Positions 1 through 12,900 of a DNA stretch of 64,000 nucleotides are shown in pieces. Position numbers and translations under genes: made by a program. The notes beneath the pieces are model-generated. The model made no database searches. It saw only the letters and a list, made by a program, of their open reading frames with translations, and was not told the DNA's origin. This DNA comes from Asterochloris sp. CNOR1. Taxonomy: Eukaryota; Chlorophyta; Trebouxiophyceae; Trebouxiales; Trebouxiaceae. The stretch spans positions 1,302,001-1,366,000 of the forward strand of contig OZ017759.1 of NCBI GenBank assembly GCA_963969365.1. The letters run 5' to 3'. The first letter of the stretch is position 1. Every line of letters starts with the position of its first letter.

Positions 1-956
1 TGTGGCAGTGTTGACTACAGTGTGCAACAGGCTTACAGGCACCATGACCTGAGCACAACGGGGTGTGGAAGCAAGAGAGGCATGATCTGATGCTTTTGTG
101 CATGATGCAGTTTCCAGCAGCCTGCTAATGGGTTGCCAACGACTGGTTGGGTAGCTTGGAGTGCTGGCCTATGCCTTGAGCATAAGAGTTGGAGGCCTGG
201 TGCCAGACTCCAGCACTGCAAACATGTCACGGTTCATACTGGCTGCAGGCCTTTCTCGTCCCCAGCAAAGTCGCCAGCCGAGTATAGGTTGTCTGCTGGT
301 AGACACTATAGCCCATTGGCACTTGGGCTGTCCGGGGTACCATGCGGCACGCCTGGGCATGCTGCAACACCGGACTTTGACCAGGTTGGATGTGGCAAGC
401 ACCTGCGCGGCAGCATCAGTGTAGAGGCTGCAGGCATGGGCAGACGTTCACAGGAGGCATCTGTTCATGAGCTGTTGGGGTCCACAGGCAGTGTTCTGCA
501 CTGCATTTGGCTGCATTCTCCACCTACATGTGAAATGTCACCCTCTGCAGCCTGATGAGTACCTTGGCTACATTTGCAATCTGCCACTCAACAGCCAGGA
601 CAACCTGAGAGCAGTAACACTGCAGTCCAGCCTCCACCTGCCACACATGGGTGATACATTGGCACCAAGCAGCCTCCCTGCAGCCCAGGGCACCCCAGCT
701 GTACCTTCCAGGCGGCAGCAGCAGTGAATTCGCCATTGTTTCTTCCGCAGAAAGGCGCAGCAGGCCGCCGCAGGAATGCGGGGTTGCCAGGTACTCCCTG
801 CAGCACACTTTGACCAGCAGCAGTTCAAATGGTGGCGGGTTGACTAATACAGGTGCCCTGCTGTGCAGGTCAACTCAGTGCTACACTGTGCAGGTCTCTC
901 AGCGTAATGGTCATGTTAGCAGGAACAAGGTTGTCGTGGGTGTTTTGCCATGCAGG
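1..956 (+). other. Upstream region or 5' part of the kinesin gene, unresolved
   Basis: I could not fix a gene in this stretch. A possible short exon at about 750-800 follows a TTCCGCAG acceptor. Three copies of a CAGGTCxCTCAG-like motif at about 866, 891 and 952 resemble the acceptor and start of the exon at 957. The region may be intron or 5' leader of the kinesin gene, whose start may lie left of the window. Confidence 0.35.
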
Positions 957-3900
957 TCACTCAGCAGTATATCTCAGGTGGCAATAGCAGCCTGAAGTCA
1001 GCTGCGGGGAAGGGTGTGGCGGCCGCTGTGGGCGTGACGCGGCTCATGCAGCAGTGTACACAAATGCTGCGGGACAGGATGTGGAGCGAAGGTGGGCGAA
1101 AAGCATCTTGCTTGTTATGGAGCCAATGCAGCAGGCATGTAGATGCTGCAAGCAGGCTGCAAACCTGGTGAACAGGCATTTGATGAGCAGTAGGGCATGT
1201 GGATGTCGTCAACAGGGTGTAAAGCTGGGGCAACAGGCCAGCTGTCATTGTTCCTGTGCAAACTTCTGCAAGCACTGCTCATGCTAGCAAAGTGGCCCTT
1301 TGCTGTTCATCCTGCTGCACACCTCACCCTTCAATGGGAACAATGCTGCCTGTATGCATGCCCTGGTCTGCTTGGCAGATTGCTGTTGGTGCTGCTCATG
1401 AAAGGTCAGCATTAGCACTGGCCAGCAGCACAATGACGGGGAGGTTGTGAGGGCCTGTGCAGTGCCCACTCTGGGCAAGCCAGTGGTGCTGCTGCAGGCA
1501 CCCAAAGCAGTTGCCAGCAGCTCTGCCAGGCCAGCGGTGGTATGTGTTGGTGGTTTTGTCGCATTGTACTCAGGCATGCTGCAGTGAATGCTGACGCAGG
1601 CGGGCCCAACAGCCGACTGGCGACCCCGCCCGTGCAGCACCGCTTTGCAGCTTCTGGAGTGGCACCCTCGCCAGATAATGCACTGGAGGCAATGGGCCCG
1701 GTGCTGGAGTCCGTCCTGGGCAGCTTGACCCAGGTGGGTCCGTCTTCCTTAGTTGGAGGAGTTTTTGCTTTGTTGCAGAGCTTGAGCCCCAGTGCTGGAG
1801 TTTGCCTGGGTCAGCTGGCTCACGTATGTCAAAACCCTTGACCACCACTCAGCTCAAAGGTGTCTGCTCCTGGCAAAGCTGGGCCCGGTGGCCCCCCCCC
1901 CTCCTGGCCAGTCTGACTCAGGCGGGACAGTCTCTGGCATCACCTGGCTGCTGGAGCCTGTGCAAAATGGCAGAGCATGGGTGCAGCGCTCTCTCTTGGG
2001 CTGTCAGATTCTGGTGGGTCAGCAAGCCCTAGCATCAGGGTCTGTGCTTCAAGGCAAGCATGGACGCAGTGTCGCACCCTGTCCTGGGCAGTCTGAGTCA
2101 GGCAGATCAGCGTGTCACAGCTTCAGGGTATGTAATTTGTGGCACAGTTTGGCGCTCTGTTCTGCGCAGTCTGGCTCTGGTGACCAGCTTGCCAAAGCTT
2201 TTGGGTCTGTGCTTCACAGCAAAGCCCATCGAGGAGCAGGCTGACGCTGCTGTTGGTGCTCATGCACCACATGTATCCCAGGCGTTGCATGAGCCAGTTG
2301 CGAATGGTTCACAAGATGCATACCAGCTGGGGCTGGCAGCTTAGCGCCAGCAGTTTGCAGAGTCAATATGCACCTGGCCTCATGGCCCAAAGCAGCGGCT
2401 GTCAAGACATACATTGCCCGTAGCAGCATGAGAACTGCCTGCTTCCCCAGGGCCACAAGATGAAAGCTGCGCACACAGCCCCTGACATGCACTTCACAGG
2501 TGATGTCTGTTTCTGCAGGAGTATGAGAAGCGGTTGCTGGCAAAGGACCATGAGGTCAAAGCTGCACAGATGCAGATTGAGCACCTGCGCTCAGAGGTGT
2601 TGGAGGCCAAGAGGGTCATGGCAGAGGGGTCTAACCTGCTGCCTGCGCCTGAGCCCACAGCAGGTGAGCACAGTGCTGCTTGAAGGCCCTTACAAGATTG
2701 GAAACTGGTCATGGCAGAGCTTGATACTGCTGCCTGCGTCTAGGACTACTGCAGGTGTGCACAGTGCACTTTGAAAGCTCTAAAACATTTGAGAGGTTGT
2801 CATGGCAGACAGGTCCAATTTGCTGCCTGCGCCTGAGCGCACTGCAAATGAGCACAGTACAGTGTGAAGGCTTCCATGAAATGGAGTCATGGTCATAGCA
2901 GAGGCGTCCAATGTGCTACCTGCGCATGAGCACCCTGTGGGGCAGCTGGCTAATGCTTAAGAAGCTGCATGGATGTGACGTCTGGTGTTGCTGCTATCAA
3001 GTGGGTGGCCTTCACCGCAAGGGCCACCTTGCATTTGCCAGCCGCCTGGCTGGGAGTTTTGGGGAGCTTAGTGACCAGCTGAGTTGTGAGCGACCGTTTC
3101 CACAAATGTTGCTGCTATCATGTCCATCTCCAGCAACAAACACGTTCACCATGTTGCAGGTATGACTGAAGAGGAGCGGCAGGAGCTGGAGTCAATGAGG
3201 CAGCATGAACAGCAGCTGTGTGAGCAGCTGGACAAGTGAGTACCCATGTCTGCTCATTGTCTGCCTGCGGGCAACTGAGAATGAGTGTGAGGGTCTGCCC
3301 CACAGCTGCCTGTGAGCGTGTAAGGCAGGTGTGTCTGGGAGACACAGAGGATCAGCAGCTGTGTGAGCCACTGGACAAGGGAGTGCCCACAGCTACTATG
3401 CACACAGTTGACGTGGGCCATTGAAGCTGCATGGGAGTCCCTGTGTAGCTGTGGCTGATGGGCCAACAGAACAAAGCAGCAAAATCTCTGCTACTGGCCA
3501 GTCACTGTTATTCAGCAATGCTCAAGCCTGTCAGCCTCTTACTTGATCATCTTGCCTACCAGGCAGATTTTGAAGTTGTCCAAGCTGCAGCTTGTGTGCA
3601 GGCTTGATGCTGAGCTACATGCCTCACAAGAGGTTGCGGCGCAAACAGAGGCAGAGAGGACTGCGCTGCTGGATGAGTTCCAGCAGCTCCAAGCCCAGGT
3701 GCGGCCATAAGGTCTTACTGTGTGGCTGCACAAACTGGCTAGGTTCAAGGTTTTAACTGAGCGCAGTGGAAGCCTAGCAGGCGTGGAGCTCCGCTGCTGC
3801 CCTTGTGAGGAGGACAGCTTGCTTCACAGCTGCACTGGCTGTGGCAAGGTGCAGATCCATGCTTTTCCAGAATGTAGGCCTGCTGCATAGCTGCACTGTC

Positions 3901-6900
3901 CTGTCAAAGTGCTGACTTCATAATATCTTGCCAGTCAGGCGTGCTGCACAATCATCCTCCAGCCCCGTCTGGCCCCGTGCCTTTCCCTGAAATCATTGGG
4001 CTTGCTTGAGCGGAACAGGGGCTTGATCAGGAGATCCGCTGGCAGACATGGAAGTCAGACCCCATAACCGGCATGTAAATGGCCACTTTGTGGTCAGGCA
4101 AGTCCAGAGTTGCAAATCAAGGTTTGCAGGCAGCATGACCAGGCCTGACACCTCCAACGGCTTCACTACGCTTACACATGTATGCAGTGCAGGTGGATGA
4201 GCTGTCTGAGGTGGCTTTCAAGCAAATCACCATCTTGGGTCAGTGCCCAACTGCCATGTGACAACATGCATGAATGTTGCAGGGGGATATGCTGTCTAGG
4301 CAGCTGACAAGTACACTAGCAGCACCCTGCAGACCAGCAACACCCTGCAGCTTGCAGGTACACCTTGTTCCAGATTCCTGACAGCAACTCATGATGCATC
4401 ATCATGCAGTGGATGAGCAGTACTAATTGGCTGGTGAGTACAGCACCATTCTGGGGCAGGGGCTGCTGTCATCTGACAGCATGCATGCATGCTGCAGGTG
4501 GATGAACTGTCTGAGGTGGCTGACAAGTACAGCACCACTCTGGAGGAGAACCGGCGCTTATACAATGAGGTGCAGGACTTGAAAGGCAACATCCGCGTGT
4601 TCTGCCGCATCCGCCCGTCGGGCTGCACGGGTAGCGCCGACCACAGCTGCGTGGACGCTGGCGTGGAGGGGGAGGTCAGTTGAGCTTTCGTGTGATGCAG
4701 TGCGCAGGGAGCAGGTCTGTGTACTCCTCAGTTGGGTGCATTGCAGCGCGATCCCAGCTAGGCGGACCTCGCCTTGGGGGTGTTGGGGGCAGTGGGGTTG
4801 TTGCTGCTGCCTGGTCTGCACAGTCAGCCTGTGCGCCCTCTGGTGAGGGGGGAAAGGTCACTTGCATGACTTGTGCTCCACTATGAGACGGCAGCAAATA
4901 CACTGCGGTATGAGGGTGCTGGTGCTCCTCAACCAGGCCCTTGGGCTGCACTAGCAGCTCTGCCCGCGGCTGCATGGATACTGGCATGGAGGCGGAGGTC
5001 ATTGGAGTCAGATATGCTGCCCAGCGGAGGGCATTGACCTGCCTGTGCGCTGCCAGTATGCCTGTGCACATCTGCTATGCTTCCGGCTGCAAGGCTAGCT
5101 CCCGCTGTGGCTGCATGCAGCCTGGGGTGTAGTGGAGGGTCAATCGAATCCATTGTGCTGTCATGCAGAGGGAAGTGCCAGCAGTGCTGCTCTGCAAGCA
5201 TGCATCATGAACAGTGGCTGCGCTCTGCAGCCTGCTTGAGGAAGACAGCCCGTGGCAACCTGTTGCATGTGCATCACATCTGGTTATCATGTGGATGGCG
5301 GCTCCAAGTCTCTCCCATGGGCACTTGAGCTGGGGCCAGCTTAGACCTGCTGCCTTGGCCAGGTGACAGGGGACAGGCCGGAAAAGCGTGTGCTGTTGTT
5401 GATGGGCACGTCTACTTGGCAGTAAGGACCATGGGGTCCTTATGCTTTCATCAGAGTCAGGCCTGGTACATAGGCTTGAAAGCCTGCTTTGGCTCTTGCC
5501 ATTCACTCTTCCCTCTGGCTGTGACATGTGCTCCTTCACTGTGCCGCTTGCTGTGGTGATAACTTGCAAGCTGCACCTCACATAGTGCACTACTAGGTGA
5601 GGACAGTCCTGCCCTGTGCCTGCGCAGGCAGCCAGGCCCAGCAGTTGTATGTCGTGCGGTTCGAGTCCACCTGATATCCACAGTTGTCCACATTGTGCAG
5701 TTGTCCAGATTGTGGCTGTGCAGGTGGCCATCTCCAACCCACGCAACCTGCTCCGCAAACAGTACAAGTTTGACAAGGTGTTTGGCCCAGACAGTACCCA
5801 GGAGCAGGTGTATGAGGACACCAAAGCCCTCATCAGATCTGTGCTGGATGGTGGGTGAACCATGGCTGCTCCTCAGGCAATGGCTGGGAAGTGACTGGCC
5901 GCGAGGTATTGCATCAGATCTATGCTGGATGCTGGGTGAACATTGACGGCTTTGTCGTGCCTCATCAGACATCTGCCGGGGCCTTGCCCCCCAGTTGCAT
6001 CATCAGACCTGTGTCAGATGCTTGTTGCAGTTGGGACTTACGGCTGGGGAGCCCCTGCCTATCAGGATGCCTCACCAGACATGTGCGGGGTGGTGGTGCA
6101 GTGCAAATGCTCTCTACTGTCACTGCAGCCAGGCAGGCAGCACTTGCAATGTCTGCCGGACCTGGCCACAGTCTAGCTGTTCTGGACGCTGGCCGCTGCA
6201 GCCTGTAGCAGATATCAAAACATCTCAATGGTCAGCGGTTTAGCACCTGTGTCCTGTCGTGTATCAAAGATGGGGCAAGCAAGTTTTCTCAGCACATCTT
6301 TCTCAGCTTGTACAGAGCTGTCAGAACTGGGCTTTTACCTCAAGCACGACGTCGAGCAGCCATCATTCTAAGGGCACTGTCAGCTGTCACCTCAAGAGCA
6401 GCCATCCTCTTGCAGCTGCACATCAGCATTGAACTTGCAGCAGGGCCTTGCTCAGCACGAGACCCTTGCTTGCTGAAAGAGTCAGCCTACAGCAGGATGC
6501 AATGCTATGCGAATGTCTCTTGCAGCCCACAATCCAAGTTTAAGTGCCTGCAGGGCACGCTGTATGCTTACATCACAGCTTCACATGGTGCTAGCTCTGT
6601 TGGCTCATCCACAAAGCCCTCCAGATCACACAATGGCATGTGGTGCCTGCAGGCTACAATGTATGCATCTTTGCCTATGGACAAACTGGCTCAGGCAAGA
6701 CACACACCATGGCGGGCACCAACATAGAGCACTACAGTGGCCGAGGCATCAACTATCGGGCCCTTGATGACCTGTTCTCCCTGAATGAGCAGCGTAAGGG
6801 GGAGGTGAGCATTAAGCACCACCACTTCTGCTGTTTTCAATCATGACCAGCAATTGAAACCACTAGACCAAGAGTGCAAGGCAGGCTTGTGAGCTGCTGG

Positions 6901-9900
6901 CCCAAGCAGCACAGGACCCGCTGCAATTCCGCAGACATGAGCCGATCTCCCAATGGTGCCCTGCACTGCGCCTGCATGGCAGCTGCTAGTCTGCCCCCTA
7001 GAAGTTCTCAAGATTGTGGCAGGTATATTCCAAGCTGCAGGTAGACTCAACACTTTGTATTGGCCTTCTGTGCAAAAGTTGAGGCCGCCTGTGTGCTTCT
7101 CAGCACAATGCTTGTTGTGATTGCAGCGTATGTCACATGTTGTTAGCTGTGTTGACAGCGTAAGTACCAGACCTAGGTGCAGATGCTGAAGATCTACAAT
7201 GAGCAGCTTCACTGTCTCAGCCTCTTAGCGTATGATGAGTCTCCTGTTGGTGCAGTGTGGGGCAGCAGCTGGACGCAGCAGATGTGCTGCAGTCTCCTAA
7301 ATGTCATGTTCCTCAGTCAAGATTTTGCTGCAGTTGCTCGTGAAAGTTGACATTGCTGCTGCGATTCCCCTGCAGTGTGAGTACCAGATCCTGGTGCAGC
7401 TGCTGGAGATCTACAACGAGCAGCTGCGCGATCTGCTAGATGAGAGCAGAACCCACAAGCGACTGGACATCAGGAACACTGAGCGCAGTGGGCTCAACGT
7501 GCCGGACGCCATTCAGGTGCTGATTGGCAGCTGGGCTGTGTCAGTTCTGAGTCTAGGTGACAAGCAGGTGCAGTAGGCTGGCCTTTGCCTGCAGGCGCTG
7601 GCAGCTGGTGCAGCACCACAGCTGTGATCAGGAAGTATGAATGCAGCTTGGGAGAGGGGGTTCCCTCCTGTGGGCTACATGCATCTGCCAGGGCAGCTGC
7701 CACATTGCCTCTGCTGGGAACTAGGAGCGGCCTGTGCCTCAGTCTCACATCAAAGGCGCCAGCGCTCACAACTTGAGGCATCACCTTAGCACCTCTTTTC
7801 TTGAGAAGTCTGAGTGACAAGCAACTGCCTCAGTGCTGCCGCAGGCGCCAGTCACACCTAGAAGGATCTGCTGGACGTCATGCAAATGGTGCCAGGAGCA
7901 GAGCTGCACCTGTGCTTGACCAGACATACGTGTTAGCAGGTGCCTGATCACTGCTGCAGGTGCCTGTGCACACGACAGAAGATGTGCTGGAGGTGATGGC
8001 AACTGGGGCCAGGAACAGGGCTGTGGCAGAGACCAAGATGAATGAGCGCAGCAGCCGCAGCCATTCGGTGCTGACCATCATGGTGGACGGAGTCAATAAT
8101 GTGACGGGCATTCGCACTCATGGCTGCCTGCACCTGATAGACCTGGCAGGTGGGCTGGATGGATGCTGTCTCTGTCGCCTGCAGCAGAGGCATGCTAACC
8201 CAGTTAGCTGGGCTGGCAGCTGCACCCATAGCTGCCTGCCCCTGATCGACCCGGCAGGTTGCTTGCCGAGTGCTGTATCTGTCAGCTGCAGCAGGGCTGC
8301 ATTGGCTGCCTGCTCTTCAAGCCCTGGCAGATGAATGAGTGCTGGCATCACTCTTAGCCACCTGCTAAGGCTCTGGGGACCTGCGTGGCCACCATGCTGT
8401 GTAGCTTTGCCATCCATTGCCTCATTGTGAAATTGACTGGTGCCAACTGTCAGGACAACGTGCTAGCTGGCAGCGCATCCTGTGGGCTGGCAGCCGTGGC
8501 TTACTGTTCTAAGCTGCATCACTGCGGCAGATGGGCTCACCCTGTGGTGCCGTTGAGCTGGGGGCATGCCTGTGCTGCAGCAGGGCTGCAAACAGCTGAG
8601 GTGCCACATCATATCAGGGTGTGCTGGCTGTTGCAGAGAAGCTAGTTGGGTCTGGCACCCCATACGGCAGCTGCCTGCCTGGGGGTTGCTCCTCAGGCTA
8701 CAACTCTGCTCTGCCTTGTCTCAGGCAACAGAGGTGCCTACCTGCAAGCACTTTCTCAATGAAGGCTCTACGCGCTGGTGCAGGCAGTGAGCGTGTAGGC
8801 AAGAGCGAGGCGACTGGGGACAGGCTAGAGGAGGCCAAGCACATCAACAAGTCTCTGTCAGCACTAGGTCAGCTGGCACCTGTGTTGATGCCACCAAAAC
8901 AGGATGCAGGCAGCACCCTGTGCGTGCATGGAGGCTCTGTGCACAGAGTGTCGCACATGTCTTTGCCGGTGATAGCAGCCCAGTTGCATACAAGACAACA
9001 TCTGATGCAACAGAGCGCACGCTGGGTGGCTGCTCTGATTCATAACTGCCCCAAAAATGGGCAGACATTATGTTGCCTGAGCCTGTTATGCTCAATACTT
9101 GAGCACCACTAGCTCGCTCTGCAAAGGTGTGTGAATAGGACCACTGCAAGCAGCAACCTGGGCACGCCACTTGCATCGGTCACTTGAATGCCTTGGTACC
9201 CTATGAGCATTGACATGCATCTGGGGGCTGCTGGATCATTGCCTGGCCCCTGTGGCTGTAGGCAGCATCTACATGATGCAGCCTATCTGCTTGCCATCAG
9301 GCCTGGAAGCATGGCTGCTGTGCCCGACCACTTCCCACCACTTGGGTGCAGGTGACGTGATGAGTGCACTGGCCAGCAAGCAGGGCCACATCCCCTTTCG
9401 CAACAGCAAGCTGACCCAACTACTGCAGGACTCCCTGTGCGGGCAGGCCAAGGCCATGATGTTCATGCACATTGCACCAGAGGTGAGTGCAGAGCTGAGG
9501 CCATGATGCTCATGCATGAGCTATGCATGAGCTATGTGGGCAGGCACTGAGCGCCGTAAGGCCAAGATGCTCGTGCCTCAAGCAGCAGAGGTGTGTAAGG
9601 GACTTGCACTGGCTCCACAAGAGCCCAAGACAGTGCTGATAGCGCCTTACCACCTGCAGGTCTTCTCTGTCACCTGGAGAGCTGCAGTATGCTAGGCTTC
9701 AACTGGCCCACTATAGATATGACAATCGAGTGCCTGCAGGTGTCCTGTCATGGCACCAGCACCAGCATATTGACCTGTGGCTGCTGCACCATAGAGGAGA
9801 CACTGACTATCTGCAGGCGTCCTCTCACGGGGAGAGCACCAGCACGCTCGCCTTTGGCAGCCGTGTCTCAGAGGTGACCCTGGGGCAGGCCAAGAAGAAT

Positions 9901-12900
9901 AGCGAGAGTGCCCAGATCTTTGAGGCCAAGGATCAGGTCATCAGGTACGCTGAGATCTGATGAGGGGCATGGTGCTTATGCGCTCATGAGTTCATCAGGG
10001 CTTGTCCTATGCACCAGCGAGAGCTGTCAGGACTCAAACGCTGTCAGTATTATGTATCATTTGATTTTCAGCCAAACCATGATGTTTAAAGCAAGGGGCC
10101 TGATGGGGCCCTGCACCTGTGGAGCTTGATCAGGACATGTCGCGGCAAGCTGAAAGATGTTATGGCCTGGCCTGCACGCCAGCTGCACATGATAGCATCC
10201 AATGTGCACACTGAAAGGCCCAACACACAGGCACTGTCCATAGTGCCAGCAGCGCTCCAACCATGGTCTAGCTCCTGCAGCTGTTTGTAAGGCACGCCCC
10301 AAGCCCTGCAGCAGGGATGCATGTGGAAACCAGCACAACATGCATGTTCTGCTGGGGAAGGTCTGCGTGCCGTGCTGCAGACTGGATTGCAAGGGCATGG
10401 AAGATGCATATGCTCCACCTGCTGCAGGAGGTCAGTTGTGAGGTGGCCCACACGTGTCCCCAGCGAGCATGTATGCGCCCATGTGTACTGACTCGGTGCG
10501 AACCTTCTGGATGTGTCTGCTGCAGACTGGAGCGCGAGGTGGACAATGCCCGAACTGAGGCGCAGAAGGTGCGCAGCGTGCTGGCGGCCGAGCGCACAGC
10601 CTGCGCCAACGCGCTGGCAGACCGCAGCAGAATGGAGGCAGAGCTGGCGCAGATGCGGGTGGGTGCCTGGTACAAAGCGCGGCCTGAAAAATGCCACAGT
10701 TAGTGCCAGATGAGTCACACAGTTCTGCCGTCAGCATGTGCAGCCCATCACATTCCTGTCCTTCCATAGGCAGCGCAAGCAGGGTGCATCCTGCAGCAGG
10801 ATGAAGGCAGAGCTGGCATAAATTTGGGTGGGGCCATGTGTGGCCGATTTTGTGACAGGACACAGAGCGTGTCTAGTGATGCCTTGGTGAGGGCAGCAGG
10901 ATAGAGACAAAGCTGGCGCTGGTGCATCCTGGCATCTCTTCACCATGTGTGACTTATCCAGCTGCTGTCTAAAAGCACAAAAACATAGCACCAGCGAGGG
11001 GCAAGATCAAACGGAGGCAGGGCTGGCGCAAATGGCTGCTTGACTGTGCTTTGCGGCTGCTGATTGGCTGCAGCCTCTGACCACACGCAGGGCGGCAGGA
11101 TCTGCGATGTCTGGCTATCCACCATCCAAGCAGAACCATGCTTGGCAGCTGCAAAAGATGCAAGCCGAACTGCAGCAGGGTGCATGCAGGACCAGCACAA
11201 AAGCCGCGTGTGCTGCGACGCTGCTGTGTAGATGAAGCTGGCAGGGACAGGGCCATCAACAGCACACTGCATACAACAGGCCGCAGCCACGGCTCTTGTG
11301 ATGTGCACGCATTCTGTCCTCTGCTGTGCAGATGGAGCTGGCTGCTGCCAGGCGGGCAGGAGCAGCATCGCCCATGTCAGTGGCGTCCACTACCACCAGC
11401 GCTGCCACGGACGGCGATGCAGCCCTTATTTCCGCAGTACGTACCAGGACGCCTGCAGGGCCCAGCGGGCTCAGCAGCACAGAGCTGGGTTTGGAGAGGC
11501 TGCAGTCACCGGTGTCCACGCCACCCACGTCCAAGGTGCACAGCAGGGCTGTCAGACAAAGGGGCAAGGCACAGGCAGCTATGCTGATGCTGGATCGCGC
11601 AGTGTCAGTTCCATTCAGCAGCTGTCTGCGCTCAGCAACTGTCCTCGCAGGCTGCAATTCGTGTGCATCACCTCCCTGGACAAGCTGCGTCCAACCTCAT
11701 GGACCTGTGCCAATGCGGGGTGCCCTGGCAGCCAGGGCCACAAATTCCTCCGTGCCTGCATCATGCACATCGCATGCTGTCGGCCCAACTCAAGATGTGC
11801 GTCCATGCCTGCAGCCTGCCTCACGCATTCCCTCGCCCAGCCCCAACCTGCGGCGCTCAAGGTCAGGCAGTGGGCGACTGGCAGCCTCTGCTAGCGCAAC
11901 GGTGCTGCCAGCTGCCCTGGAGAGTGCTAGGGCCCCAGGCAAGCCCCAGGGAAACACAAAGGCTCTCTGTACCTCTTCAGAGGCAATGTCTCAACGTGTT
12001 TGCTTTGCCAGTGCCGCCACACCTACTTTGCTGGCGGTAAGAGCAACTCATCAGAGGTCAGTGTTGGTGAACAGAGTGCTAGCTTTGCATGTGGCAAGGG
12101 GTCCATTATCTCATTATTGTTTTCATGCAGGGGCTGGGGAGGCGGGTCGCTTGAAACGTCCCGCAGGGGGCGGGCTGGTGCGCAGGAGTGTCAGCGGGAG
12201 CACAGCTGCTGAGCTGTCGAGGGGGCTGGCGTCAGCGAGGGCACCTGTCTCTGCGCGGGGGACGAGCACTGCCGATGCACGGTGGGGACTAAGGGTTCCT
12301 GTGCTGCCAGAGAGGCTCTGGCAGAGAAAGCTGCTGAGCAAGCTGGGGCATGTGCCTCTGCGCAAACAATGGTGTCATTGTCAGTCAGCAAGGTGACTTC
12401 ACAGAGGAATGTCCTCTGTGTGCGAGTTTCAGTCCACCTCCCAGACAGGCAAGCCAACAGCACTGATCTCAGTGTGCAGGGGTCAACCTGCCCGTCCGTC
12501 AGGCAGATTGTCAGCATCAGTCGGCGGGAAGCGGGCGACAGGTAGCACCCTGCTCGCGTCTGGGCCAGCTGGAGCACGGCGCAACATTTCTGGCTCCTCC
12601 TCTGAAGACAAGCTGGGCACCTCTGGGGCACCCTCAGGTGAGACACGCGTCCATCAGCATGCCGTGCTTGGCATCCACAGAGCCATTCTGGGCATCTCTT
12701 GGGCACCCACAGGTGACGATTGCGGTACATGATTGCACCTGCACGCTGTATACAGCCTACCTGCAAGGCTCGCCCCCTCTGGAGCCCCTGCCCGCCCACG
12801 GCTTCGCACATGCGTGGCCTCCATGCAGCACACAGCGTTCCAAGTCTGCAGATAGAGTGGGCACCTCTAGGCCCCCCCTGATGTCAGCCTGCCTGGCCAA

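Noticed and set aside
11326-12396. 356-codon open frame as a separate single-exon gene
   Set aside because: It begins just after a CAG acceptor in phase with the kinesin coiled-coil exon. It is better read as the low-complexity kinesin tail, probably with unmarked introns.
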